DNA from: a virus
IMG/VR virus record: IMGVR_UViG_3300025012_000161
Location: 1-44,566 of that record
Strand: one strand, 5' to 3'
Length of the DNA: 44,566 bases
Both the position numbers and the translations under genes were made by a program. The notes below the pieces were generated by a model, which was given only the letters and a program-made list of their open reading frames with translations, searched no databases and was not told the DNA's origin. This document shows, in pieces, positions 32,651-41,265 of the stretch (positions within the stretch are counted from its first letter, which is position 1; the number at the start of each line of letters is the position of its first letter).

Positions 32651-35126
32651 TGTTTTGTTCCTCCTCTATCTCTTTTGTTTCCATCAGGTTGGGACCTATT
32701 TCACTTGTGAATACAAATGGTACTGGGTACTTACTCAGAATCACATGTCCTTTCTTTGTAAATTTATCAATGACTTGTGATACCTCCTCCTTTTCTTTTG
32801 GATGAATATCTGTTACTATAGCATCGTGAATGTTACCAATAACACATGATTTGAATCCTCCTTTTATCAGGGCAAATGTTATCTTGGTCATTACATACTT
32901 TGTTAGTTCTGCTACTGGACCCTGAACTAGAAAGTTAACTCCTTCTCTTATCTTAGCTCTACCCATTGGTGTAGCTTGTGAAGCTCCAGGTAGATGTCTA
33001 ATTCTTCCAAATACGTTCCTGGCATTTCCATTCTTGATTATCTTACCTGCTTCTGTATCTCTCCATTTCCAACCTACCTTGAATCTCTTGGCATAGTTGT
33101 CCATGAATCCTTGCATCTCCTGTCTGGTAACATCCATCTTGACTGCCATTGTTTGTACACCAGAAAGATATATAACTCCGAAGTTCAATGTCTTGGCTGC
33201 CTTCCTTTGGAACTTGGTTACTTCTTCGAGCTTTATCTTGAATGCCTCAGCTGCAGCACCTTGGTGAATATCAATTCCATCCATGAATATGGCTATGAGA
33301 ATTGGGTCTCCTGAGAAATTAGCAAAGCCTCTCATCTCAGCTTGGTCAGCATCGTCTTGTCTTATCAATCCGCCTTTGAACCTGGAGATAATACACCTTT
33401 TAACATTCCAGTCATGAGGTATAGAAGTTGATATGAATTCAAATCCATACTTCTTCAGATTATCCTCCATTTCTTCTTCCATCGTTTGTTTCTCACGAGG
33501 TATGTTCATAAGGTTAGGATCTTTACACCCAAGCCTACCAGTTACTGTACCTCCCTCAGAATCTTTATCTCCAAGCTCAGACTTGGCCAAGGTATAAGTT
33601 TGATGTAGACAACCATCTGATCTAATCCTTGATCTCCATCCAGTTATGAAAGTGTTCCTTGTATTGACAAGAGATTTGTATCGTACTATTGTAGCAATAA
33701 GATTCCTTGTTTCATCATCCTCTACATCTTTCAATATCTCAAGAAGTATTTCTCTAGCTGTAGATAAGTTCTTCTTCCATGGTTTCTTTTTAGCTTTAGC
33801 ATTAACAATTGACTTCTTTGTCTTGTGAGTCTTCTTGTCTATATAGGCTTCATCAGGAATAGGTAGTCTGTGCTTATTATATATGAGGTCGGCTATCTGT
33901 TGTCCTGAATTAGGATTATCAACAGGTATCATCTTCTCGAGTCTTTTTATTTCCTTGAGGTATCTTACACTCAGATTCTTAAGCCTTACCTGATGCACTT
34001 TCATTCCGTTCAATTCTATCTCTGTAAGAGCTTTGAGAGTTTCCATATCCTGCATAAAGATCTTAGTTACTTGCTGCCGATTAAGCTCCGGTATGATCGT
34101 TTTAGCCAGAGACATATTATTAACTACGTCTAAAGCATTGTAAGTCTTTCTATCTGTATCGTAAAGATGTTTCCAAGCAGGAACTCCACACCACATTTGA
34201 CAAGAATGTTCAAGAGATTTGTTAGGATAGTTCTCATCAATATGTGATAGAGCCGTAAGGGTATCGAAGATCTTCATGTTTATGAATCTGATCTGATCAA
34301 GACCTGCTTTTCTCAAAGCCTTAAAGTCATACTTGTTATTATGTCCTACTACTGTAATCTTACCTTCACCTTTCTCAAGTAAGCGATTGGCAAAGGCTAC
34401 ACAGTTATCTTGTCCTTCAAGGTATACAACTTCATTCCTTTCATTTGTTACCGACATACATTCTATTTCAAAGTCATCATCGAAGGTATCGTAGAATCCT
34501 CCTTTGTCATCTTCGTTAGTCTCTATATCTAAACACATAAGAGGTGTAAGCCATTCACTCCACTTGATCTTCTTTATGAAAGTGAAAGGTATATTCTCTT
34601 CTGTGATATCACCTAAGGCAAACTTTATATCATCAGCTATCTCATTAGCAAAGGCTGGACCTTTATAGAAACAGATGGAAGGATTGTATGTAGCAAAGAC
34701 CTTGATTCCTTTATACTCAAACTCTTTTCTTCTGTTCTTATCTACACCTGAAAGACCAAGCAAAGCTTTGAGTGGTACAGCTCCAAGAGTTATTATTACT
34801 TCAGGCTTGATTCTTTCTATCTCATCTTCAAGATATAGCTTGCAAGTCTTAATTTCTTTTTGAGTAGGCTTACCATCGTTGAAGGGCCTACACTTAACTG
34901 CATTGGTTATGTATACATCATCACGAGTAAGTTCAAGATGATCTAGAATAATATCGAGGGTCTTACCTGGCTTACCTTGAAGAAGTCTACCAGAATCATC
35001 CTCCATCTTATCCACAGACTCAGCTATAAACATGAGCTTAGGATTCGTAGGTCCTTGCCCATACATACAAGGATTCTTGGAATTCTTATGGTTATCGCAT
35101 AGTATGCAGTCAGGATTATATAACAT
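32643..35126 (-). CDS. DNA polymerase I-type enzyme with N-terminal uracil-DNA glycosylase domain
   Basis: This is an 827-residue protein. Residues 1-175 are a type 4-like UDG domain with Fe-S cysteines C7, C10, C79 and C95 ('NAVKCRPF..GKPT'; 'TCKLYL'). Residues 197-370 are a 3'-5' exonuclease with 'LDIETNEDD' (Asp200, Glu202), 'HNNKYDF' and 'YNALD'. The rest is a family A polymerase with motif A 'DDADQAEMR', O-helix 'RKAAKTLNFGVIY' and motif C 'IHDAIVTDI'. In motif A the usual DYSQIELR is changed, and in motif C the Glu after HD is Ala. Such fusions are known, e.g. in SPO1-type phage polymerases. It replicates the phage genome; the UDG domain may detect uracil in the template or be a remnant. 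Confidence 0.93.
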   Translation of the reverse strand: MLYNPDCILCDNHKNSKNPCMYGQGPTNPKLMFIAESVDKMEDDSGRLLQGKPGKTLDIILDHLELTRDDVYITNAVKCRPFNDGKPTQKEIKTCKLYLEDEIERIKPEVIITLGAVPLKALLGLSGVDKNRRKEFEYKGIKVFATYNPSICFYKGPAFANEIADDIKFALGDITEENIPFTFIKKIKWSEWLTPLMCLDIETNEDDKGGFYDTFDDDFEIECMSVTNERNEVVYLEGQDNCVAFANRLLEKGEGKITVVGHNNKYDFKALRKAGLDQIRFINMKIFDTLTALSHIDENYPNKSLEHSCQMWCGVPAWKHLYDTDRKTYNALDVVNNMSLAKTIIPELNRQQVTKIFMQDMETLKALTEIELNGMKVHQVRLKNLSVRYLKEIKRLEKMIPVDNPNSGQQIADLIYNKHRLPIPDEAYIDKKTHKTKKSIVNAKAKKKPWKKNLSTAREILLEILKDVEDDETRNLIATIVRYKSLVNTRNTFITGWRSRIRSDGCLHQTYTLAKSELGDKDSEGGTVTGRLGCKDPNLMNIPREKQTMEEEMEDNLKKYGFEFISTSIPHDWNVKRCIISRFKGGLIRQDDADQAEMRGFANFSGDPILIAIFMDGIDIHQGAAAEAFKIKLEEVTKFQRKAAKTLNFGVIYLSGVQTMAVKMDVTRQEMQGFMDNYAKRFKVGWKWRDTEAGKIIKNGNARNVFGRIRHLPGASQATPMGRAKIREGVNFLVQGPVAELTKYVMTKITFALIKGGFKSCVIGNIHDAIVTDIHPKEKEEVSQVIDKFTKKGHVILSKYPVPFVFTSEIGPNLMETKEIEEEQNNG

Positions 35127-35302
35127 TATATCAATCCTCGCTTCTTGAGGAATTTAGTTAAGACTCTATGTAGCATAATTAATTGACTTGGCTTGAATGA
35201 TTGTACTGTCCACATCCACCCATTATTACTTATAGCAATATCAAACCTTCCTCGCCTGTTGTATTGGACATCTCTAGAAGGTCCTATCTTTATTTTCATC
35301 AT
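35126..35302 (-). CDS. Small hypothetical protein between dCMP deaminase and polymerase
   Basis: The start at 35302 overlaps the stop of the deaminase gene (ATGA), so a 58-residue product is likely; the earlier in-frame ATG at 35332 would give 68 residues. It is basic with beta-type segments ('GRFDIAISNNGWMWTVQSF') and a helix 'PSQLIMLHRVLTKFLKKRG'. Its stop overlaps the polymerase ATG (TAATG). No family is recognised. Confidence 0.55.
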   Translation of the reverse strand: MMKIKIGPSRDVQYNRRGRFDIAISNNGWMWTVQSFKPSQLIMLHRVLTKFLKKRGLI

Positions 35303-35742
35303 AGAGTTACCTGATTCATTGGAAGATTCCATTCATTTCTAAGCTTGTCTCTTACATCATCAGGATATTCTTTTATGTAGTAGATTATGGAGACACCATA
35401 TTGTTTCATTATCCTGTAGCAATGTCTGCATGATTGATGAGTACAGTACATAACTAATTCATCTGTTGGTTGGTGTTGTCCTTCCCTGGAAAGAATTGCA
35501 TTTACCTCAGCATGAATGGATATGGCACATCGTCCAAGTTCATCTGTTATACAACCACAAGCTGTATGAACTAATTTATCAATACAATGCTTAGTCCCTT
35601 TGGGTCCACCATTATATCCAACACCAACTATTCTATTATGGTTAGTAAGAATAGCTCCTACTTTCCCCCTTGAGCATGTGCTTCTTTCAGCTACCATCAA
35701 AGCCATCTTGAGATAGTAATCTATGCGGTGAGTTCTTTCCAT
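35299..35742 (-). CDS. Deoxycytidylate (dCMP) deaminase
   Basis: This is a 147-residue protein with GGAGG 5 bases before the ATG. The catalytic zinc site is complete: 'HAEVNAIL' (His ligand and proton-shuttle Glu) and 'SCRHC' (two Cys ligands). 'GYNGGPKGTKHC' is typical of dCMP deaminases of the ComEB/T4 cd type. It converts dCMP to dUMP, feeding the phage thymidylate-synthase-fold enzyme. It has a phage-type promoter just upstream. The usual 'PC' before the second Cys is here 'QSC'. Confidence 0.9.
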   Translation of the reverse strand: MERTHRIDYYLKMALMVAERSTCSRGKVGAILTNHNRIVGVGYNGGPKGTKHCIDKLVHTACGCITDELGRCAISIHAEVNAILSREGQHQPTDELVMYCTHQSCRHCYRIMKQYGVSIIYYIKEYPDDVRDKLRNEWNLPMNQVTL

Positions 35743-35763
35743 TGCATCCTCCGATTTGGTTAT

Positions 35764-35792
35764 AATATATCATATATAAATACACTTGTAAA
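35764..35792 (-). promoter_or_regulatory. Promoter for the deaminase-polymerase operon
   Basis: On the minus strand, TTTACA (35787-35792) is followed by 17 bp and TATATT (35764-35769), 20-30 bp upstream of the deaminase start. The same TTTACAAG block occurs at 44222-44227 and 2162-2167. Confidence 0.6.
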
Positions 35793-36539
35793 CTACTTTG
35801 TTATGATTTTATCAATGATCTTTTTCAATTCTTTATCTTGTTTATATCTACTCCTGAATATCTTGTTGGTGGTCTTCACTAGCCCGAATCCTTCCTTGTC
35901 ATTTGTAGTTATGTCTCTGAGGTTCTTGAAGACCATAGCTTCCATTTTCTTGTCTTCGAATTCGATAAACTCCAGATATTGATCAAGTACAGCGAACATA
36001 GGAAACTGTTTAGCATGAACATAACAACAGGTAAAATGAATTGTAATGGGAACATCATTCTTGATTTCCAAGAGAGGAAACAGATAGCTACTGAAGAAAA
36101 TAAGATCAGCGAGAAACTTACGAGATAGCTCAGAAGAACGATAAAAGATATGTGCATTAACTATCTCTCCTTTGATAAGGTTTACACCAATACCCCTAAT
36201 GCAATGATCTTTCTTGTTGTCTCCCTTGTATTCACCCACAGTTGAGAAGTATATGGAGGCTTGATCTTTTCCTTGTGCTTTCTTAAGTTCCCTTTTATAT
36301 TTCTCTATTTCCTGCACTGAAGAATAAAACTTAATCAGGTTGTTAAGCTTGGTCTTGGTATATCCCATGTCGGATAAGTCCCAAGGTAATTTACCAAGCT
36401 GACTTAGATATCCAATGAAGTTAAGATGAAGCTTTTGATATCCCCTGTAGTATATACAAGGTGCAGCTTCAATTGTGAATAAGGTTTCATTTGCCTTTAG
36501 GTAAAAGTCCTCAGCATTGTATGCAGATATTGTTAGCAT
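35793..36539 (-). CDS. Divergent thymidylate-synthase-fold protein (second copy)
   Basis: This is a 248-residue protein with AGGAG 5 bases before the ATG. Residues 110-180 ('HCIRGIGVNLIKG', 'IFYRSSELSRKFLADLIFF', 'IHFTCCYVHAKQFP') follow the thymidylate synthase order: a Cys (113), the phosphate-binding Arg-Ser-Ser (134-136) at the right spacing, Asp145 exactly 11 after Arg134, and a late segment where the family has 'GD.HiY'. The same R+11=Asp arrangement occurs in the 37450-38202 protein (Arg197, Asp208). It may be a base-modifying enzyme, a partner subunit or an inactive paralogue. The assignment is tentative. Confidence 0.5.
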   Translation of the reverse strand: MLTISAYNAEDFYLKANETLFTIEAAPCIYYRGYQKLHLNFIGYLSQLGKLPWDLSDMGYTKTKLNNLIKFYSSVQEIEKYKRELKKAQGKDQASIYFSTVGEYKGDNKKDHCIRGIGVNLIKGEIVNAHIFYRSSELSRKFLADLIFFSSYLFPLLEIKNDVPITIHFTCCYVHAKQFPMFAVLDQYLEFIEFEDKKMEAMVFKNLRDITTNDKEGFGLVKTTNKIFRSRYKQDKELKKIIDKIITK

Positions 36540-36547
36540 GTGTTCTC

Positions 36548-37450
36548 CTAGTAATCAGTCATATCAATTGGGTCTCTGAATCCCAAGAAGATTGGTATCC
36601 TTGGCTTATCTTTAGTTCCTATTTCCTGATACCGAAACTTAATAAGCTTACCAAGATAACAATCTCTATCTCTCCAGATAGTCTTTCTTAAATTCTCAGT
36701 AAGTCCTTTACCTGTACCACATCGGAGTACCTGTCCAGGCCATTCCTTACATTCAAGTAAGAATCCACCAAGAGTTCCTTTGGGAACCATACCTGCTTTA
36801 CAGTGTGATCTCTTATTCAATCCAGTCTCTACTGTCTTCTGTTCATTACAGTTCTTTTCCTGTTCATAGAATCCTACCACCTTACCTTCTGTATCTTTGA
36901 ATGGTTTTCTCTTAAGCAGGTATTGTTCCTTGAGTGTAGCCCTTCCATGTTTATATAGTCCCTGTGGATTACGAAGCATGATACCTTCATATCCTTTTCT
37001 TAAAGCTTCAGCTTCAAATTCCAGAACCTCATTGATGGTGTACAACATTCGTTGAGGTAGTACTCTTATGAAAGGATGATCAAGAAATTTCCTGGCTATA
37101 AGTTCATACCTCTTATCATAAGTAGTATCTGCAATCATAATATCGAATACATGGAAGAAGAACTTAGGCTCACCTTCAGCAGAACCTATACCACTTGATG
37201 TTCTGTTATATACATTGTGTGCATTCCTTGGGCCTACTGTAAGCTCACCATCAAGTCCCTCAAATTTTGTTTGGGATAATAGTTTCCTTACGTGTAGGTT
37301 TCTTATCAGCTTAAGCTTGCTGGATAAAGCTATTCCATTCTGTATAGAACACCTCCATCCATCAATCTTAACTGACCCCAACAGAGGAAACCTAAGTCGC
37401 TTCAGATCTTCGTAAGTATCTAAAGATTCAGCTTTCATTATCCGTTTCAT
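36548..37450 (-). CDS. ATP-dependent DNA ligase
   Basis: This is a 300-residue protein with start and stop coupled to its neighbours (TAATG overlap with the thymidylate-synthase-fold gene). The adenylation motif is 'SVKIDGWR' with Lys28 as the AMP acceptor. 'GLDGEL', 'FHVFDI', 'GYEGIMLRNP' and 'YLLKRKPF' are motifs III, IIIa, IV and V. The C-terminal OB part ends with 'GKLIKFRYQEIG'. The length is that of small phage ligases of the T7 type. It seals nicks in replication and recombination. Confidence 0.92.
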   Translation of the reverse strand: MKRIMKAESLDTYEDLKRLRFPLLGSVKIDGWRCSIQNGIALSSKLKLIRNLHVRKLLSQTKFEGLDGELTVGPRNAHNVYNRTSSGIGSAEGEPKFFFHVFDIMIADTTYDKRYELIARKFLDHPFIRVLPQRMLYTINEVLEFEAEALRKGYEGIMLRNPQGLYKHGRATLKEQYLLKRKPFKDTEGKVVGFYEQEKNCNEQKTVETGLNKRSHCKAGMVPKGTLGGFLLECKEWPGQVLRCGTGKGLTENLRKTIWRDRDCYLGKLIKFRYQEIGTKDKPRIPIFLGFRDPIDMTDY

Positions 37451-38202
37451 TAGAATACACCTCTGGTCTCATAGTCTTTCCTGTATGCATGGAATGAGCC
37501 GATCTGATGAATGAAGTCACCAAGCTCTATCTGTAATCTGTTAGCAATCAAAGCAGCTAACATCATAGTCATGACAACATCATTTATCCAGTGCAAGTAG
37601 AAGTCACATGATCTCATGTTGTATATGACTGAAAGTTTATTAACTCCATTAACATTCCTTACAAGAAACTGATAGTACATCGAGCAAGGAATTCTCAAGC
37701 CATTCATTCTGTTATGTACATCTTCCTGAATATCAAAGACAGATAGTACTGCCCTCCTACTTTCAAGGTTATTCTGTAGCTCCTCGATGACCATACCATA
37801 TTGATTGAACATGTGATATCGTTCTCCGTAGGTGTAATCAAATTTACCAAGCTCATTTAGGAACTCTTCCCATACCTCAGGAAATATCTTATGTGATAGT
37901 CCGGGATTAGGAGCATTGCATATCCTATCTCCTATCTCCTGAATACAATACTCAAAGAGTTTGTCAAAGTCCTTGTTAAGATACTCTGAAGTCTTCTTAA
38001 GCTTACCTGGATTGAAGTCTGGAAGTAGTATATTGAAAATTGGTATACTGTAACTATACCCCATCAACTCCTTGGTAGCAAAGCCAAGATCATCTGCTAC
38101 TGTCTTATTCTGCATTGTCTTAGAGTGAGAATAAATACCCATCTCAACAAGGTCTCTTTCAATTTCTCGTGTAGCTTCGTAAATGTCAGCATAGATTCTC
38201 AT
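37450..38202 (-). CDS. Thymidylate-synthase-family enzyme (possibly dCMP/dUMP-modifying)
   Basis: This is a 250-residue protein. The catalytic segment is 'IPCSMYYQFLVR' (Cys173), then 'MRSCDFYLHWIND' (Arg197) and 'GSFHAY' (His238/Tyr240), with 'FDYTYGERY' before. This is the order of thymidylate synthase. The residue corresponding to the uracil-selecting Asn (E. coli Asn177) is Asp208. An Asp there is known from dCMP-acting members of the family such as phage dCMP hydroxymethylases, so the substrate may be dCMP rather than dUMP. Methylation versus hydroxymethylation cannot be decided from sequence alone. AAGGAC lies 6 bases before the ATG. Confidence 0.8.
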   Translation of the reverse strand: MRIYADIYEATREIERDLVEMGIYSHSKTMQNKTVADDLGFATKELMGYSYSIPIFNILLPDFNPGKLKKTSEYLNKDFDKLFEYCIQEIGDRICNAPNPGLSHKIFPEVWEEFLNELGKFDYTYGERYHMFNQYGMVIEELQNNLESRRAVLSVFDIQEDVHNRMNGLRIPCSMYYQFLVRNVNGVNKLSVIYNMRSCDFYLHWINDVVMTMMLAALIANRLQIELGDFIHQIGSFHAYRKDYETRGVF

Positions 38203-38232
38203 TTGGTAGTCCTTTCGTAATGGATAAATTTA

Positions 38233-38290
38233 CAACGTACTAGGTTTCCTATAGGACGATGGAACAAAATCCTTTTATGCAAGCTTTATG
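38233..38290 (-). repeat. Non-coding repeat element D
   Basis: The gap between the helicase and thymidylate-synthase-fold genes contains CAACGTAC (38233-38240), the partial palindrome CCTATAGG, and ATCCTTTTATGCAAGC (38269-38284), shared exactly with element B. CTTTTATGCAAGCTTTATG (38272-38290) matches element E inverted. No clear promoter hexamers are visible, although this gap precedes an operon start. Confidence 0.65.
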
Positions 38291-38348
38291 GTCCTCCTGT
38301 TTGTATTTTTGTTAATAGCGCTTGATGGATTACAAGAGGAAATTTAAT

Positions 38349-39584
38349 TTATCGTTTGCCCCTCCTTACATTCTTTAATGATTCCATTACCTCTTCCTCA
38401 TCTGCATCTTCATCTGATAGGGATTGTCCTGACCTATCATATTTCAATGTAACACTATGTCCTGGACCACAAGGCCTTCTTGCTTTAGACAGGAATAGCC
38501 TTGCCATATCATGTTCTGATTCTTCTTCGGTCTGATTGATTGATATGATAACTGAAGCCTCACCAGCTTTAGCTACCTTATTCTCTGCCATATCAAACAT
38601 ACCCTTCTTAAGTTTGGTTTCAGATGCTGCTGTTGATTGAGTGGTGAGCCACATAGGAACAGGACCAGACTTCCTTCTTGATAATCTTCTGAGGGATTTA
38701 TATACTCTACCTAATCTCTGCCTCTCACCATCGTCACCTTTGTTTGAATCAATGAAATCATCTGTACCATCTGTTATGATTAGTCCAGGAGTACCATTCT
38801 GTTCAAGAAGTATTTGTAAGTCTGCTGTCCTGGCTCCATCGGAGAAATCTATTATGTGGATACGATTTGCCCAAGCTCTCTTACCCCTATATCTTGCAAG
38901 CTTGAGATCCATTCGTGTAGCTATATCTTTACCCATCTCATCAAGCGTAACAAACCAAACAACGAATCCATTGATTGCTGCAGCAAATGCCATGTTGATT
39001 GCTGTAAGAGTTTTACCTATTCCAGGATTAGCTTGTATGATACCAAGTTCACCAGGAAATAGTCCCCCTAACAATAACTCATTAAGCTTGTGTGAGAATG
39101 TTGGTACAGCTGAACCTTCAGACCAATCTCTTCTATCACAATCTTCAAGACTATGCAGTTCATATTTGGATGATGAAGTATCCTCTACTATTCTATTGAA
39201 GTCTTGTTTGAGTTGTGCTATATTGAGTGGAGCAGAGGAATCAAGCTGAGGAATTATGTTCTGAATGAATGTCTTGAGTTGTGACTTCTGGATTATATCT
39301 TGTACTATATCCTTCGAGAAGTCAACTGAAATTGAATCATCAGACAGAACCCTAAGGTATCTTCTAATCTTCTTCTTATCTTCTCCATCTTCAAACCTTT
39401 TGTACAAGAGAATCTTTAGTTCAGATAGAGCTAGTGCTTTATGTGCTGTTTCATTTAAGTTGGAGATACAGGAGAACATGAATCGTGTTATTTCATTTGT
39501 GAAGAAGTTCTTGTTCAGGTGCGTAAGGTACTTATTACCATCTTCTGTGAGCAGATACTTGATGGTTGTAAGTTCTACCGACAT
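38349..39584 (-). CDS. Replicative DNA helicase (DnaB-like)
   Basis: This is a 411-residue protein. GGGAGG lies 6-8 bases before the ATG. The N-terminal helical domain (1-140) is followed by a RecA-type motor with Walker A 'ANPGIGKT' (185-192), a Walker B region 'PGLIITDGTDD' near 266-276 and 'PMWLTTQS' (sensor H3-type). It most resembles the helicase core of DnaB/gp4-type proteins. The acidic C-terminus ends in a basic patch. It follows the separate primase gene by 12 bases, so the two probably act together at the fork. Confidence 0.85.
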   Translation of the reverse strand: MSVELTTIKYLLTEDGNKYLTHLNKNFFTNEITRFMFSCISNLNETAHKALALSELKILLYKRFEDGEDKKKIRRYLRVLSDDSISVDFSKDIVQDIIQKSQLKTFIQNIIPQLDSSAPLNIAQLKQDFNRIVEDTSSSKYELHSLEDCDRRDWSEGSAVPTFSHKLNELLLGGLFPGELGIIQANPGIGKTLTAINMAFAAAINGFVVWFVTLDEMGKDIATRMDLKLARYRGKRAWANRIHIIDFSDGARTADLQILLEQNGTPGLIITDGTDDFIDSNKGDDGERQRLGRVYKSLRRLSRRKSGPVPMWLTTQSTAASETKLKKGMFDMAENKVAKAGEASVIISINQTEEESEHDMARLFLSKARRPCGPGHSVTLKYDRSGQSLSDEDADEEEVMESLKNVRRGKR

Positions 39585-39596
39585 GGTGTTACCTCC

Positions 39597-40523
39597 CTAA
39601 CTTACTAATTGCATTAAATATTCTATAGAAGCTGAGCCTGGATCGCTTGCATGTTCCATGAATATAGGTCTGCACCTCTTAAGCCCTAAGTCTTTTATCT
39701 GATTGTAGATTATGTAAGTCTTATCAGTTTCATTTCTTATGGGTTTACCTTTCTCATTGAATTTTCTAGCCTTGGGTTTATCCAGAAGAATATCTATCTC
39801 CTCAAGTCCTCCATCAATTAAGTCACAGATGAATTCTATCTGAAGGTCAGATAAGCTAGAACCAAGAATGCCCCCAGCATGGCAAACAACTGAGGTATGA
39901 ATAGCATCCAAAGCACCTTCAACCAGAACCATCTTTCTCGGTATGCTATCAAGATAAAACGTGGTCCACAAGAAATCTTTAGTGTTTGTAGGATTAAGAT
40001 ATCTAGGGTCAGGAGTAATAACAGCACGAGCAACAAAGTATGTGGGATTAGCATCTTTATACCTCCTCCAATAAAGTATACCCCTTCCGAAGTAAGGATA
40101 TTCTGGTGATGATGAAAGTCCATACCTGATTAACTGATTAAGAGTATAACCTCTACCCAAGAAATATTCTACAATCGAGGAATCAATTAAATCTGGCTTG
40201 TAACTTCCGTTCCTATATCCTTTCTTAAGTATGGTATCAAATTCATATTTCTCAATGATGTCCTCTACTCTTAATGTAGTTATAGGGGCCTTAATTCCTT
40301 TATCTGTATCAAAGGAGAAAAGGGGCTTGTCCTTGTTCATAATGTTAAGTAATGGATCTACTAATCCTCCATCACCACATTTGAAACAATGCCATAAATT
40401 CTTCCTCCTATTTATCCGTAAGTGACCTCCAGAATCATCGCACAATGGGCAATCATAGATTTCCTCACTGGACGGTCCTGCTGGCCTTTTTGGCCTATCT
40501 ACTAATGCCAGAATATCTATCAT
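39597..40523 (-). CDS. DNA primase (zinc-finger + TOPRIM)
   Basis: This is a 308-residue protein. The N-terminal zinc finger 'CPLCDDSGG...WHCFKCGDGG' (from residue 24) is of the CHC2/T7 gp4 kind. The TOPRIM domain contains 'LVEGALDAIH' (Glu) and later 'IDILLDKPKA', where the usual DxD has become D-K. It synthesises RNA primers for the adjacent helicase and polymerase. Its start overlaps the stop of the upstream gene (ATGA); no ribosome site is needed if coupled. Confidence 0.85.
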   Translation of the reverse strand: MIDILALVDRPKRPAGPSSEEIYDCPLCDDSGGHLRINRRKNLWHCFKCGDGGLVDPLLNIMNKDKPLFSFDTDKGIKAPITTLRVEDIIEKYEFDTILKKGYRNGSYKPDLIDSSIVEYFLGRGYTLNQLIRYGLSSSPEYPYFGRGILYWRRYKDANPTYFVARAVITPDPRYLNPTNTKDFLWTTFYLDSIPRKMVLVEGALDAIHTSVVCHAGGILGSSLSDLQIEFICDLIDGGLEEIDILLDKPKARKFNEKGKPIRNETDKTYIIYNQIKDLGLKRCRPIFMEHASDPGSASIEYLMQLVS

Positions 40524-40726
40524 CTGTTTTTCTTTGGAGTGTTGAACTTCTTCTCCAGCTTGTTGGTATTGACTCTGTAGAATACCTTCTCCTTGGATTT
40601 ACAATCTACAGAGTAAGAACATCTGGTACAGGGACAACCTTTAGTTCCTTGATGAATCACCGTGAATCTTCTGTGGTCAACCATTACGCAGCCAGCTTTC
40701 CTGAACTCAATTTCTGTTGTTTCCAT
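40520..40726 (-). CDS. Small Cys-rich zinc protein upstream of primase
   Basis: This is a 68-residue protein. The start at 40726 follows GGAGG by 4 bases; the longer in-frame 5' extension would run into the upstream gene. 'KGCPCTRCSYSVDCKS' (residues 29-45) gives a C-x-C-x2-C-x5-C zinc-binding cluster, and the C-terminus is Lys-rich. It may bind nucleic acid. It is coupled to primase by a 4-base overlap. Confidence 0.6.
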   Translation of the reverse strand: METTEIEFRKAGCVMVDHRRFTVIHQGTKGCPCTRCSYSVDCKSKEKVFYRVNTNKLEKKFNTPKKNR

Positions 40727-40739
40727 ACTACCTCCTATT

Positions 40740-41189
40740 TCATTTAATCTTGGAAACGTATACGCCTTGTTTCCTAAGTTGTCTTCTGAGCCGAGCCTTA
40801 GCTTTCTTGTCTTTAGCACTATTCAGTTGTGAGATAATGGATACTTTGGAATCATCAGAAGTAGGTTCAGGCTCTGACCTTTCTTTTATAGGTTCAGACT
40901 TCCTACTTCTATTTGAACTGGAGGTGAGCAGTATGGTGGGGTCATTACTATATAAACACTCGAAGTACTTTCTATTGGAAGATCTCATACCTACTTCTGA
41001 AATCATCCATATAGGAGAACCTGGAGCACAGCTTTCACATCTAAGGAGAACCTTCCTGATCTTGCCATCAGGATATTTATACTTTGGGTTTTCATTGTTT
41101 CTGGTTAAGACTATTGAGTGGGAGTTCTTGGGTGAGTTGCATATGAAGCAGGTGGATATTCTCTTCGCCTTCTTTGATTTCTTAGCCAT
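40740..41189 (-). CDS. Zinc-ribbon protein with a shared R-L-R-x-x-G-x-Y-x-S tail
   Basis: This is a 149-residue protein with AAGGAG 10 bases before the ATG. Cysteines 'CFICNSPK' (14-21) and 'CESCAPG' (51-57) form a zinc ribbon. The C-terminal 35 residues ('LRRQLRKQGVYVS') repeat the module also found in the J-domain protein and in the 41298-41783 protein. The middle is Ser/Glu/Pro-rich. Function is unknown; DNA or RNA contact is plausible. Confidence 0.65.
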   Translation of the reverse strand: MAKKSKKAKRISTCFICNSPKNSHSIVLTRNNENPKYKYPDGKIRKVLLRCESCAPGSPIWMISEVGMRSSNRKYFECLYSNDPTILLTSSSNRSRKSEPIKERSEPEPTSDDSKVSIISQLNSAKDKKAKARLRRQLRKQGVYVSKIK

Positions 41190-41223
41190 GTTAACTAAGC
41201 TCCTTTTACTGTATATCTGTTAT

Positions 41224-41265
41224 ATAAAAAGACCCTGGGGGCAAGGAGGGCTCAACCCCCAGGGT
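41224..41265 (-). terminator. Strong intrinsic terminator on the minus strand
   Basis: ACCCTGGGGG (41232-41241) pairs with CCCCCAGGGT (41256-41265), and on the minus strand the stem runs into CTTTTTATA. It ends transcription from the single-gene unit 41298-41783. Confidence 0.85.

Noticed and set aside
38641-39249. 202-residue plus-strand frame opposite the helicase gene
   Set aside because: It is antisense to a clear Walker-type helicase; its serine/leucine-rich composition is the usual antisense shadow.
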